DNA from: JAJXWB01 sp046349215
GTDB taxonomy: Bacteria > Pseudomonadota > Alphaproteobacteria > Rhizobiales > Beijerinckiaceae
Assembly (NCBI GenBank): GCA_046349215.1
Contig: JAXMCV010000001.1
Location: forward strand, 186,001-250,000
Length of the DNA: 64,000 nucleotides
Reading direction: 5' to 3'
A program made the position numbers and the translations under genes. This document shows positions 27,544 through 36,580 of the stretch, in pieces. The notes beneath the pieces are model-generated. The model was given only the letters and a program-made list of their open reading frames with translations, did no database searches and was not told the DNA's origin. Each line of letters begins with the position of its first letter. Within the stretch, counting starts at the first letter, position 1.

Positions 27544-29073
27544 ATGCGTCTGCAGGTACTTGCGGCGGTCGCCGCACTAACGCTCGGCCTTTCCGCGGGC
27601 AGCCCGGCCGCCTATGCCGCCGATGCGCCGGCCCCGGACGCCGCCGCGAAGGCCGCTCCGGAAGCCGCCAAGAAGGATGCTCCCAAGGCGACCACGACCT
27701 CCGACCCCAACGTCGATCTCGGCGACCTGCAGCTCCTGCTCGATCCGTTGACGAAGGACGAGGTCGGCGTCGAGGCCGCGGAATGGGCGAAACTGCTGCG
27801 CGCCAAGGTGCGCGAGATCAGCGACGCCGAGCTCGCCGTACGGCGCAAGAACCGCGAGATCGCCGCGTTGAAGGAGGTTAAATCCGCCGCCGAGAAGGTA
27901 GCGGACGCTTCGGCGGGCGCCGGCAAGGATCCCGTGAAGGCGACGGTCGCTGCGCCGTCCGATGCGCAGACTTCCCGGCTCGCGGAGGCCAATGCGCAAC
28001 TCGCGCAATCCGTCGGCGCCACCCAGAAGCAGGAAGGCAAGCCCGCCGGCGATGCGAAAGCCGCAGCGCCCGCGCAGCCGAGCGACAAGCAGGTGCTGGA
28101 GCGCGCCATCCAGTCGGCCGAAGCCAAGGCGGACAAGTCCGGCGACCAGAAGGACGTCGGCGCCAAGGTCGTCGCGAAGGCCAAGGAAGAGGCCGCGGCC
28201 AACGAGGTCGCCAAGCTAGCGAAGGACGCGCCGGCCGCCGCGACCGCCGACAGGCCCTCCGCTGCCGTCGCGCAGCAAGCCGAACAGATCGCCACCAAGG
28301 CCGACGAGGCCGCCGCCGCCAAGAAGGACGTCAAGGTGCAGCTCGTCGATTATTCGACGAAGCTCGGCGCCGAGCGGACGGCGCTGATCGACCGCCTCAA
28401 GCTCGTCCTCGCACAACAGGACAAGCTCGGGGGCGATTCGAAGGAAGCGCGCGCCTATATCGACGCCGTCAGCGGCCTCAAGGTCGAGGTGTCCGACTAT
28501 GTCGCGACCATCGCCCGCCTGAAGGCGTGGGCGACGGCCGATGAAGGCGGTCTGCGGTGGGCGCGCAACATCGCGCAATTCGTGGCGATCATCATCGCCT
28601 CGTTCGTCCTGGCCAGGATCGTGCGCAGCCTCCTCTCGCGCTCCATGGCGATCAGCTCGAACGCGTCGCAATTGCTCCGTCAGTTCGTCGTCACGTGGTC
28701 GGGCTATGTCGTGCTGGCGGCGGGCCTGCTGCTCGGGCTGGCCTCGCTCGAGGTCAATCTCGCGCCCCTGCTGGCGATGATCGGCGCCGCCGGCTTCGTC
28801 GTCGCCTTCGCATTGCAGGGCACGCTCAGCAATCTGGCGAGCGGGCTGCTCATCCTCGTCAACAAGCCGTTCGACATCGGCGACGACGTCGAGGCGGGCG
28901 GGATCGAGGGACGGGTCGACTCCGTCTCGATCTTCTCGACCTACATCGTCACGCAGGAAGGGGCGCTCAAGATCGTACCGAACAATTCGATCTGGGGCGG
29001 CGTCATCGTCAATCGCACGACGGGCGCGGTCACCGAGCCGGATGCTTCGGGCGCGACCCGCACCCCGGCGTAG
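27544..29073 (+). CDS. MscS-family mechanosensitive channel with long Ala/Lys-rich N-terminus
   Basis: A 509-residue inner-membrane protein. Residues 1-25 look like a signal peptide. About residues 25-330 form an Ala/Lys/Glu-rich, largely helical region, probably periplasmic coiled coil. Three hydrophobic helices follow (NIAQFVAIIIASFVLA, VVTWSGYVVLAAGLLLGLASL, LAPLLAMIGAAGFVVAFALQGTLSNLASGLLIL), the last being the TM3 pore helix. The MscS beta-domain then continues (NKPFDIGDDVEAGG to VPNNSIWGGVIVN). The C-terminal alpha/beta portal domain is missing; only ~15 residues follow. Function: release of solutes on hypo-osmotic shock, or a sensor relative. Confidence 0.85.
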   Translation: MRLQVLAAVAALTLGLSAGSPAAYAADAPAPDAAAKAAPEAAKKDAPKATTTSDPNVDLGDLQLLLDPLTKDEVGVEAAEWAKLLRAKVREISDAELAVRRKNREIAALKEVKSAAEKVADASAGAGKDPVKATVAAPSDAQTSRLAEANAQLAQSVGATQKQEGKPAGDAKAAAPAQPSDKQVLERAIQSAEAKADKSGDQKDVGAKVVAKAKEEAAANEVAKLAKDAPAAATADRPSAAVAQQAEQIATKADEAAAAKKDVKVQLVDYSTKLGAERTALIDRLKLVLAQQDKLGGDSKEARAYIDAVSGLKVEVSDYVATIARLKAWATADEGGLRWARNIAQFVAIIIASFVLARIVRSLLSRSMAISSNASQLLRQFVVTWSGYVVLAAGLLLGLASLEVNLAPLLAMIGAAGFVVAFALQGTLSNLASGLLILVNKPFDIGDDVEAGGIEGRVDSVSIFSTYIVTQEGALKIVPNNSIWGGVIVNRTTGAVTEPDASGATRTPA

Positions 29074-29106
29074 GACGCAGCGCGCGCGGGCGTGCTATCA
29101 CACGCC

Positions 29107-29649
29107 ATGCGCAGCGAACGCGAGAAACGACTGGCCGGGGAACTCTACCGGGCCGATGCCGAGATCCTGGCCGAACTCGGCCAGACGCTCGCCTGGCTCG
29201 ATCGCTACAATGCGCCCGGCCTCGATGACGAGGACCGCACGCGACTGTTGCGCGAGAAACTCGGCGCGGTCGGCGCCAATGTCATGGTCCGGCCGCCCTT
29301 TCGCTGCGACTATGGCGCGGGCATCCGGCTCGGCGATGGCGTGTTCCTCAATTTCGGATGCGTCCTGCTCGATGTCTGCGACATCGAGATCGGCGCGGGA
29401 ACGCAGATCGGTCCGGGCGTCCACATCTACGCCGCGGACCATCCGCGCGATCCTGCTTTGCGGGCGAAGGGCCTGGAAAGCGGCAAGCCCGTACGCGTCG
29501 GGCGCAACGTCTGGATCGGCGGCGGCGCGATACTGCTGCCAGGCGTGACGATCGGCGACGACGCGATCATCGGCGCGGGCTCCGTCGTCACGCGCGATGT
29601 GGCGAAGGGCGCGACCGTCGCCGGCAATCCGGCGCGCCCGCTCCGCTAG
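29107..29649 (+). CDS. Maltose/galactoside O-acetyltransferase-type hexapeptide protein
   Basis: A 180-residue CoA-dependent acetyltransferase. It begins with a Maa-like domain (SEREKRLAGELYRADAEILAE), followed by the left-handed beta-helix repeats (for example GAGTQIGPGVHIY, GRNVWIGGGAILLPGVTIGDDAIIGAGSVVT). The catalytic His sits in YAADHPRDP. It probably acetylates a sugar or nodulation/lipooligosaccharide-like glycan. ATG at 29107 is chosen for the family start. It is only 33 nt after the channel gene. Confidence 0.88.
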   Translation: MRSEREKRLAGELYRADAEILAELGQTLAWLDRYNAPGLDDEDRTRLLREKLGAVGANVMVRPPFRCDYGAGIRLGDGVFLNFGCVLLDVCDIEIGAGTQIGPGVHIYAADHPRDPALRAKGLESGKPVRVGRNVWIGGGAILLPGVTIGDDAIIGAGSVVTRDVAKGATVAGNPARPLR

Positions 29650-29706
29650 GCGATTTGTCCCGCCCGCGGCGTCGCCTAGAATGCGCGCTGGTCACAGGAG
29701 GCGCCA

Positions 29707-30129
29707 TTGTCCGTCGCAGCTGTTCTTTCGCCAGTATTTGCGCTCATCGCGCTTCTTTTCATTCTGACATTCCGGATGGCCCTGACGCGCGTCGCCTCCA
29801 TCAAGGCCGGCAAGGTCAAGATGAAGGACATCGCGCTCGGGCAGAACGCCTGGACGCCCTCCATCCAGCAGACCAGCAACGCCTATGCGAACAACCTGCA
29901 ACAACCGTTGCTGTTTTACGCGTTGGTCGCCTTCGCGCTGATCACGAAGAAGGCGGATATGCTTTTCGTGATCATGTCCTGGCTCTACGTCGCGTCGCGC
30001 TATGCGCACGCCTACATACACGTCACGTCAAATCACGTGCCGAACCGTTTCAATGCATTCGCGGCAGGCGTGCTGATACTGGCGCTGATGTGGATCATCT
30101 TCGCCGCACGCATTCTGGGAGAATTCTGA
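29707..30129 (+). CDS. MAPEG family membrane protein
   Basis: A 140-residue protein with four membrane helices. The pattern of an N-terminal helix, RVASIKAGKVKMKDI, NAYANNLQQPLLFYALVAFAL and YVASRYAHAYIHVTSNHVPNRF fits MAPEG proteins (membrane-associated proteins in eicosanoid and glutathione metabolism, PF01124). Bacterial members are mostly uncharacterised. It starts with TTG at 29707 just after AGGAGG, which is the best ribosome-binding site available. Confidence 0.8.
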   Translation: MSVAAVLSPVFALIALLFILTFRMALTRVASIKAGKVKMKDIALGQNAWTPSIQQTSNAYANNLQQPLLFYALVAFALITKKADMLFVIMSWLYVASRYAHAYIHVTSNHVPNRFNAFAAGVLILALMWIIFAARILGEF

Positions 30130-30471
30130 TCAGACCGAAAAGCTGGTGCCGCAGCCGCAGGAGGCCGTGGCGTTCGGGTTCTCGATCTTGAAGGATTGCC
30201 CGATCAGGTCGTCGACGAAGTCGATGCGGCAGCCCTTCATGAATTCCAGGCTGACGGGATCGATCAGGACGGTCGCGCCCTCGCCGGTCAGGGCAAGGTC
30301 GTCGTCGGCGCGGTCGGCGACGATATCGAACGTGTATTGAAAGCCGGAGCAGCCGCCGCCGCTGACGCCGATGCGCAGGGCCGAGCCAGGTTGTTCGGCT
30401 TTAAGGATTTTCGCGACGCGTGCGGCGGCACGGTCGGTCAGGACGACGTCTTCGGTCGCTGTATCGGTCAT
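30130..30471 (-). CDS. erpA: Iron-sulfur cluster insertion protein, ErpA type
   Basis: A 113-residue A-type carrier that transfers Fe-S clusters to apo-proteins. The three cluster Cys are visible: GGGCSGFQY near residue 46 and the C-terminal CGCGTSFSV pair. The internal pattern LTDRAAARVAKIL and FMKGCRIDFVDDLIGQSFKIENPNA are typical. In Hyphomicrobiales ErpA often sits divergently beside dgt, exactly as here (dgt at 30588). The stop abuts the MAPEG gene, convergently. Confidence 0.95.
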   Translation of the reverse strand: MTDTATEDVVLTDRAAARVAKILKAEQPGSALRIGVSGGGCSGFQYTFDIVADRADDDLALTGEGATVLIDPVSLEFMKGCRIDFVDDLIGQSFKIENPNATASCGCGTSFSV

Positions 30472-30587
30472 TTTGGTTCCATCCGGGTTCAAGGTCCGGC
30501 GCCCGGCCCGACTTGCGTCAGCAGGCGCGCTCAAGATAAGCCGCAGAACGGGTCGTTTCAACGCCGCAGCCCCGACCAGCAAGGACC

Positions 30588-31802
30588 ATGCCCGACCTCG
30601 CCCCATACGCCTGCGACGCGACAAGGAGCCGGGGCCGGATTTTCCCCGAGCCCGGGTCGCCGACCCGCTCGGAATTCCAGCGGGACCGGGACCGGATCGT
30701 CCATTCCACTGCCTTCCGCCGGCTCGCCCACAAGACGCAGGTGTTCGTGCCGCTCGGCAGCGACCATTTCCGGACGCGGCTCACACATACGATCGAGGTG
30801 GCGCAGATCGCCCGCTCCCTGTCGCGCGGGCTCCGCGTCGACGACGATCTGGCCGAAGCGCTGGCGCTGGCGCACGACCTGGGCCACACGCCGTTCGGCC
30901 ATGTCGGCGAGGACGCGCTCGATGCGCTGATGCGCGACCATGGCGGCTTCGACCACAACGCCCAGGCGCTGCGGCTGGTGACGCGGCTGGAACGGCGTTA
31001 TGCGCGCTTCGACGGCCTCAACCTGAGCTGGGAGGCGCTCGAGGGGCTCGTCAAGCACAATGGCCCCCTGCTCCACCCCGACGGCTCGCCGGCCGGCCGC
31101 TACGCGAAGCGCGGCGCGCCGAAGCCCATCCTCGATTTCGACGCGGAATGCCGCGCCAGCATCGGCGCCCTGGAATTGTCCGAACACGCCGGCGTCGAAG
31201 CGCAGATCGCCGCGCTCGCCGACGATATCGCCTATGATTCGCACGACATAGACGATGGCCTGCGCGCCGGACTGTTCGAGATCGCCGACCTGCGCGCCGC
31301 CTCGCCGTTCATCGACGAATTGCTGTCGGAAATCGAACAGGCCTATGGCGCGCTGGAACGGGCGCGCGTCATTCACGAACTGGGGCGTCGCGTCATCACG
31401 CGCTTCGTCGAGGATGCGCTCGCCGAGAGCGCGCGCCGGATCGTGGAGGCCGGCGTCGAGAGCGCCGAGGAGGCGCGACGCGCCGGGCGAACGCTCGTGT
31501 CGTTTTCGGGCGCGATGGTCGAGGCGGACCGCTCGATCAAGACATTCCTGTTTTCCGCCATGTACCGCCATCCCGACGTGATGCGGGTGCGCGAGAAAGC
31601 GACCGAGATCGTCGAGCGGCTGTTTCCGCTGTTCTTGTCGACGCCCGGCGCCATGCCGCTGGAATGGGCGGGCCTGTTCAAGGGCGCGCGCGACGAGGCG
31701 GCGCGGGCGCGGATCGTCGCGGATTACATCGCTGGAATGACCGACCGCTATGCGCTCGGCGAATACAAGCGGCTGGTCGACCGGAGCATGGACCTCGCAT
31801 GA
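30588..31802 (+). CDS. dgt: Deoxyguanosinetriphosphate triphosphohydrolase-like protein
   Basis: A 404-residue HD-domain enzyme that removes tripolyphosphate from dNTPs, preferring dGTP in the E. coli relative. The metal-binding residues appear in DHFRTRLTHTIEVAQIAR, ALALAHDLGHTPFGHVGEDAL and the later LADDIAYDSHDIDDGL. Family length is normal. Its stop overlaps the next gene's start by ATGA. Confidence 0.94.
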   Translation: MPDLAPYACDATRSRGRIFPEPGSPTRSEFQRDRDRIVHSTAFRRLAHKTQVFVPLGSDHFRTRLTHTIEVAQIARSLSRGLRVDDDLAEALALAHDLGHTPFGHVGEDALDALMRDHGGFDHNAQALRLVTRLERRYARFDGLNLSWEALEGLVKHNGPLLHPDGSPAGRYAKRGAPKPILDFDAECRASIGALELSEHAGVEAQIAALADDIAYDSHDIDDGLRAGLFEIADLRAASPFIDELLSEIEQAYGALERARVIHELGRRVITRFVEDALAESARRIVEAGVESAEEARRAGRTLVSFSGAMVEADRSIKTFLFSAMYRHPDVMRVREKATEIVERLFPLFLSTPGAMPLEWAGLFKGARDEAARARIVADYIAGMTDRYALGEYKRLVDRSMDLA

Positions 31803-32137
31803 CCGAGCATTCCGTCACCACCGCTTTGCGCGACCAGGACCTGCATGGCCTGTCGCTCGTGCTGATCGACTACAACGGCCATGGCCGCCGACTCGTGCTG
31901 CGGATCGCGGCGGGCGAGGCGCGGCCGCGCACGCTGATGTTCGACGGGGTGATCGGCCTGCATTGCGATCCGCCGAACGCGCTCGACCGGCGCGCCGACA
32001 GTGAGACGTGCGAAATCATGCGCATCGAGGCCATGGAACGGCCGAAGCGCGAGCCCGACGTGACGCTGGTGTTCCGCCGCAGCGGAGCGCCACAGGTCGT
32101 CATGTTTCGTGCAACGGGCGCGCGCTGGGTGGATTAG
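31799..32137 (+). CDS. Hypothetical protein coupled to dgt
   Basis: A 112-residue soluble protein without a recognised domain. It contains LSLVLIDYNGHGRRLVLRIA, then GVIGLHCDPPNALDRRADSETCEIMRIEAMERP. ATG at 31799 overlaps the dgt stop by 4 nt, suggesting translational coupling and possibly a linked role. Composition matches the neighbours, so it is probably a real chromosomal gene. Confidence 0.7.
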   Translation: MTEHSVTTALRDQDLHGLSLVLIDYNGHGRRLVLRIAAGEARPRTLMFDGVIGLHCDPPNALDRRADSETCEIMRIEAMERPKREPDVTLVFRRSGAPQVVMFRATGARWVD

Positions 32138-32208
32138 GCCGCGCTTGCCGGCCGGCGCCGGCCTGATACGCTTCCCGGAACAACAAGAATTTCCGCCGGG
32201 AGGAAAGA

Positions 32209-33414
32209 ATGAAGCGGTATATCGCAGCGACGCTGGCCGCAGCCGTCGCCTTTGCAACGCCGTCCTTCGCGCAGAAGAAATATGATCCCGGGGCCAGCGA
32301 TGCCGAAATCCTGATCGGCAACATCGTGCCCTACAGCGGCCCGGCTTCCGTCTATTCCGTCTATGGCAAGGTGTTCGAAGGTTATGCGAACCGCCTCAAC
32401 GAGGCCGGCGGGATCAACGGCCGCAAGCTGAAGATCATTTCCTATGACGACGGCTATTCGCCTCCGAAGACGGTGGAACAGGCCCGGCGTCTGGTCGAGA
32501 ACGACGAAGTTCTGCTCCTGTTCGGCGTCGTCGGCACGCCGACCAACGCCGCCATCATGAAATACATGAACGGCAAGAAGATCCCGCAGCTGTTCGCCGG
32601 GTCGGGTTCGTCGCTGTTCGCCGATCCCGAGCACTTTCCGTGGACGATCGGCTTCCAGCCGAACTATCGCGCCGAAGGGCGGCTCTACGCGCAATATGTG
32701 CTCGAGAAGGCGGGGAGCGCGAAAGTTGCGGTGCTCTACCAGGACGACGATTTCGGCAAGGACCTGCTGCAGGGCGTGACGGACGGGCTGGGCGAAAAAG
32801 CGAAGCAGATGATCGTCGCCTCGGCTTCCTACGACACACGCGCGCCGACGGTGGAATCGCAGATCGTGCAATTGCGCGCCTCGGGGGCCGACGTGCTCAT
32901 GGACTTCTCGACCCCGAAATTCGCGACGCAGGCGATCCGCAAGGTGGCCGAACTCGGCTGGAAGCCCATGCACTTCGTGGCTTCGGTCGGCAGCCATGTC
33001 GGCAGCGTGCTGAAGCCCGCCGGTTTCGAAAATTCAAAAGGCGTGATCACCGGCCATTGGGTGAAGGACCCGAACGATCCGGCCATGAACGACGACGCCG
33101 GCGTGAAGGAATGGCGCGGCTTCATGGACAAATATTATCCGGGCGGCGACCAGACCAACAACATCAACGTCATCGCCTATGCGCTGGCGCAGACGCTGGA
33201 ACAGGTTCTGCGCAAGTGCGGCGACGACCTGTCGCGCGCCAACATCATGAAGGTCGCAGCCAGCCTCGGCGAGTTCCGGTCCGGCCTGCTGATCGAAGGC
33301 GTGCGCATCCAGCCGTCGCCGAAGGATTATCTCGTCGTGCGCGACCTGAGGCTCGACCAGTTCGACGGCGAGACCTATCGCCCGCTGGGCAAGGCCGTCG
33401 AAATGCGGAAATAG
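32209..33414 (+). CDS. LivK-type ABC substrate-binding protein (orphan, paralogue)
   Basis: A 401-residue periplasmic binding protein with signal peptide ending near FAQKKY. It closely resembles the 8129-9346 protein (QKKYxPG, IGNIVPYSGPASVYS, GGINGRKLKIISYDDGYSPPKTVEQAR). The C-terminal part differs more, so ligands may differ. The upstream CGGGAGG gives a clear ribosome-binding site. No permease genes are adjacent, so both paralogues would have to share a transporter encoded elsewhere. Confidence 0.9.
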   Translation: MKRYIAATLAAAVAFATPSFAQKKYDPGASDAEILIGNIVPYSGPASVYSVYGKVFEGYANRLNEAGGINGRKLKIISYDDGYSPPKTVEQARRLVENDEVLLLFGVVGTPTNAAIMKYMNGKKIPQLFAGSGSSLFADPEHFPWTIGFQPNYRAEGRLYAQYVLEKAGSAKVAVLYQDDDFGKDLLQGVTDGLGEKAKQMIVASASYDTRAPTVESQIVQLRASGADVLMDFSTPKFATQAIRKVAELGWKPMHFVASVGSHVGSVLKPAGFENSKGVITGHWVKDPNDPAMNDDAGVKEWRGFMDKYYPGGDQTNNINVIAYALAQTLEQVLRKCGDDLSRANIMKVAASLGEFRSGLLIEGVRIQPSPKDYLVVRDLRLDQFDGETYRPLGKAVEMRK

Positions 33415-33417
33415 CGC

Positions 33418-34776
33418 CTACTTTCGTCCGGCGATGACGCCGCGCAGGATGTTGCGGCTGTGCGCGCCGAAGTTGGCGAGGAGTTCGCCGACCTGCTTCT
33501 GCAGGATTTCGCTCCGCTTCGGATCGCGCGCATTGACTTCCGACAAGAGATCGATGCGCCCGCCCTGCGCGCCGAAATCGAAGGCGGGATCGGAGACATA
33601 GGCCGGCGGCAGCGTCGCGAGCAGCGTATCGTTCAGTTTCTCGCCGGCGTCGTAGGATTGCGCAGTCACGACGTCGACGACATAGGAATCCGACCAGCCG
33701 GGATAGGCGCCGTCCCGGGCGTTCGACCGGATCGCGTCGACGAGCGGCGACGGCGCGACGCCGAGAACCGCGCGGTTTGCGACCTGCGCCTGGAAGCGTT
33801 CGAGCGCCAGATGACGATTGGAGACGAGCACGATCATCTCGTCCTTGATGCGCGGATATCCCGCCATCGCCAGCAGATTGACAGCGATCATCCGGTAGGT
33901 GGAGACGCCGGGAAAAAGGCTCGCGTGATAGGGCTGCGTCAGGTCCTGCACGTAGTGCATCGCCATGCCTGCGAAGCGCCAGCCCCAATAGGGATGGCCG
34001 GTGCGGAACGCGAGCTGCGCCAGTCCGAAGAACTGATGCACGCGCAATTGCGGATAGGTGCGCGCCACGAAGGGCGCCGCCGTGTAGATGATCGCGCCCT
34101 GATGGAAGAAGCCCATATGGAAAGGCGCCTGCGTCGAGAAATCGAGCGCGGGATTGCCGAAGGGCAGCTTGCCGAATTTGTAGCGCGGCCCCCATTCGGA
34201 CGGGCTGTCGTCCCAGCAATTGATGTCGATTCCAAAATCAGGCTCGTCCGAGGCGCTGGCGAGCACGGTGATCGGCGCGACCATGTCGCCGGGTTCGAGC
34301 CGGTTGAAACGCAGGAAGCTGAAGGCCGGCTCGCGCAGGGTATTGACGGCCGACCACGGCAGCGCGCGCGACGGATCGTTCTTCGTGACGGCGTCCGGTT
34401 GCACATGCAGCGACAGCCGGATGTTCGGCGCGACGCGCAGCGCCTCGAGAAAGGCGCGACGAAGACCTGCGTCGTCGCGGCCCGGCGACGCCTGGAACGC
34501 GAGTTCGGCCGGACGCGGCGGATAGACTTTCAGATTGGCGCGCGCCCATTTCTCCTGCTCTTCGGTGAGCGCGGCGATCGCCTGCTCCTGGTCGCGCAGG
34601 AAGGCCTCGATCGGTTCGGCCTTCACGGCCGGCGCGCTCGCCACCTCCGGCATGTCGCGAAACGCCTGGAAGGCGACCAGCGCATGATTGTTCCAGGCCT
34701 GCGCGGCGCTGACTGAAAGTGCGAAGGCGGCGGCTGCGACCAGCAGGCGGGCGCGCGTTGCAGGCGCGCGCGTCAC
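33418..34776 (-). CDS. Exported phospholipase C / P1-nuclease-fold-like protein
   Basis: A 452-residue secreted protein. The signal peptide ends at AQAW, and the mature chain then begins WNNHALVAFQAF. A mature N-terminal Trp plus a later HYVQDLTQPYHAS is the pattern of zinc-dependent phospholipase C / S1-P1 nuclease folds, where the terminal amine and Trp help bind zinc. The rest is not clearly similar to any described enzyme, so the activity is inferred. It starts with GTG overlapping the rlmE stop (GTGA), so it is the third gene of the ppx-rlmE operon. Confidence 0.6.
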   Translation of the reverse strand: MTRAPATRARLLVAAAAFALSVSAAQAWNNHALVAFQAFRDMPEVASAPAVKAEPIEAFLRDQEQAIAALTEEQEKWARANLKVYPPRPAELAFQASPGRDDAGLRRAFLEALRVAPNIRLSLHVQPDAVTKNDPSRALPWSAVNTLREPAFSFLRFNRLEPGDMVAPITVLASASDEPDFGIDINCWDDSPSEWGPRYKFGKLPFGNPALDFSTQAPFHMGFFHQGAIIYTAAPFVARTYPQLRVHQFFGLAQLAFRTGHPYWGWRFAGMAMHYVQDLTQPYHASLFPGVSTYRMIAVNLLAMAGYPRIKDEMIVLVSNRHLALERFQAQVANRAVLGVAPSPLVDAIRSNARDGAYPGWSDSYVVDVVTAQSYDAGEKLNDTLLATLPPAYVSDPAFDFGAQGGRIDLLSEVNARDPKRSEILQKQVGELLANFGAHSRNILRGVIAGRK

Positions 34777-35504
34777 GCCTCGCCCCCGCGTCCACGGAAG
34801 CCTGTCGCCAGCACGTAGAGTTCGGCCGAATCCTTGCGGCTAGCCGCCGGCTTGACGTGTCGTACGACAGCGAAATCGCGTTTCAGCTTGGCCAGCAATT
34901 CGTTCTCCGTGCCGCCCTGCAGCACCTTGGCGACGAAGAAGCCGCCCGGCGCGAGAATCTCGCAGGCGAATTCGGCGGCCATTTCGGCCAGCGCGACGAT
35001 GCGCAAATGGTCGGTCTGGCGGTGGCCTGTCGCATTGGCCGCCATGTCGGACATGACGGCGTCGGCCGGTCCGCCGAGCATGTCCTTGAGCTTGTCCGGC
35101 GCGTCGTTGTCGAGGAAATCCATCACCTTGAATTCGACGCCCGGAATGTGGTCGACGTCGAGCAGGTCGATGCCGATGACGCGGCCCTTGTCGCGACCCT
35201 TGCCGTCTTCCGACTTCACCTTTTTCGCGGCGACCTGCGACCATCCGCCGGGCGCTGCGCCCAGGTCGACGACGCGCATGCCCGGCTTCAGCAGGTGATA
35301 GCGCTCGTCCATCTCGATCAGCTTGTAGGCGGCGCGAGACCGCCAGCCTTCGCGCCTGGCTTGCGCGACGTAGGGATCGTTGAGCTGGCGCTCGAGCCAG
35401 AGCGTCGAGGACAGCGTACGCTTGCGCGCCGTCTTCACCCGCGTCTTGAGCGAACCGCCGCGTTCCTTGTCGCCCTTGCCCGGTCCCTGCCTTCCCGCCG
35501 TCAC
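34773..35504 (-). CDS. rlmE: 23S rRNA 2'-O-ribose methyltransferase RlmE (FtsJ)
   Basis: A 243-residue methyltransferase that methylates the ribose of U2552 in 23S rRNA late in 50S assembly. SAM motif VVDLGAAPGGWSQVA, the SDMAANATGH segment, and the K-D-K-E tetrad positions (SRAAYKLIEMDE, MSDMA, FFVAKVLQGG, SAELYVLA) are visible. The N-terminus carries a ~25-residue basic extension before the usual core. GTG at 35504 overlaps the ppx stop by GTGA. Confidence 0.95.
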   Translation of the reverse strand: MTAGRQGPGKGDKERGGSLKTRVKTARKRTLSSTLWLERQLNDPYVAQARREGWRSRAAYKLIEMDERYHLLKPGMRVVDLGAAPGGWSQVAAKKVKSEDGKGRDKGRVIGIDLLDVDHIPGVEFKVMDFLDNDAPDKLKDMLGGPADAVMSDMAANATGHRQTDHLRIVALAEMAAEFACEILAPGGFFVAKVLQGGTENELLAKLKRDFAVVRHVKPAASRKDSAELYVLATGFRGRGGEA

Positions 35505-36580
35505 GCGCCATCTCCGGCGCGATCCGCGCGCATCAGTTCGACAAGTATGCCCTCGCGCAGGCCGCGGTCGGCGATGCGGATGCGCGGCGCCGGAAAGGCG
35601 CGACGGATCGCTTCCAGAATCGCGCAGCCGGCCAGCACGAGGTCGGCGCGTTCGTGGCCGATGCAGCCGTTGGCGGCGCGCTCGTCGTAATTCATCGCGC
35701 GCAGCCGCCACACCGCGTCATCCGCCTGGTCGGCCGACATCCAGAGGCCGTCGACGCGGCGGCGATCGTAGCGCGGCAATTCCAGGTGGATGCCTGCGAC
35801 CGTCGTCACGGTGCCCGACGTGCCGAGCAGATGGAAGCGACCGCAGGCGCGCTGGTTCATCGCCTCGTCGACGAAGGGCGCGAGCTTTTCGTCGAAGGCG
35901 TCGACCATCTGCTCGAAGGTCTCGTCGTCGACATGATGGCCGCCGAAACGCTCCGCCAGCGAGACGACGCCGAGTTCGATCGACGTCCAGATCGTCACGG
36001 CCTTGGCGCCGTGGCGGCGCGCGCGGTCGGAGGCGAGCCAGACGATCTCGGTGGAACCGCCACCGATGTCGAACAGCAGAACGCCCTCGGCCTGCGGGTC
36101 GGCCAGCGAGCCGCAGCCGATGGCGGCAAGGCGCGCTTCCGTCTCGCGATCGATGATCTCGAGTTCGAGGCCCGTCTCGTCGCGCACGCGTTCGACGAAT
36201 TCCGCGCCGTTGGAGGCCGCCCGGCAGGCTTCGGTGGCGATCAGGCGGGCGCGGGTGACGCCGCGCCGGTCCATCTTCTCGCGGCAGACGTGCAGGGCCT
36301 CCAGCGTGCGCAGGATCGCCGGTTCGCCGAGGCGACCCGTCTGGGACAGGCCTTCGCCCAGCCTGACGATGCGGGAATAGGCGTCGACGATGCGCAGGCC
36401 TTCGGCGCCGGTCGGGGTGAGGCCGCCGGCCGGTCTCGCCACCAGAAGGCGGCAATTGTTGGTGCCGAGATCGAGCGCGGCGTAAAGCGCAGGCGCGCTC
36501 GCGCGCGCACCCGCCTGCACAGCCTGCTCGCCCCGGGCGGACGCCGCCTGCGGGCGCCCTTCGTCCCCGAGCGACGACAA
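35501..36580 (-). CDS. ppx: Ppx/GppA-family exopolyphosphatase
   Basis: A 359-residue ASKHA-fold phosphatase that degrades polyphosphate or pppGpp. Signatures: YAALDLGTNNCRLLVARP (P-loop 1), EGVLLFDIGGGSTEIVWLA (second phosphate loop), and LGTSGTVTTVAGIHL. Only the N-terminal catalytic domains are present; the C-terminal HD-like domain of long Ppx is absent, as in many Hyphomicrobiales. First gene of the coupled ppx-rlmE-PLC-like operon. Confidence 0.92.
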   Translation of the reverse strand: MSSLGDEGRPQAASARGEQAVQAGARASAPALYAALDLGTNNCRLLVARPAGGLTPTGAEGLRIVDAYSRIVRLGEGLSQTGRLGEPAILRTLEALHVCREKMDRRGVTRARLIATEACRAASNGAEFVERVRDETGLELEIIDRETEARLAAIGCGSLADPQAEGVLLFDIGGGSTEIVWLASDRARRHGAKAVTIWTSIELGVVSLAERFGGHHVDDETFEQMVDAFDEKLAPFVDEAMNQRACGRFHLLGTSGTVTTVAGIHLELPRYDRRRVDGLWMSADQADDAVWRLRAMNYDERAANGCIGHERADLVLAGCAILEAIRRAFPAPRIRIADRGLREGILVELMRADRAGDGA

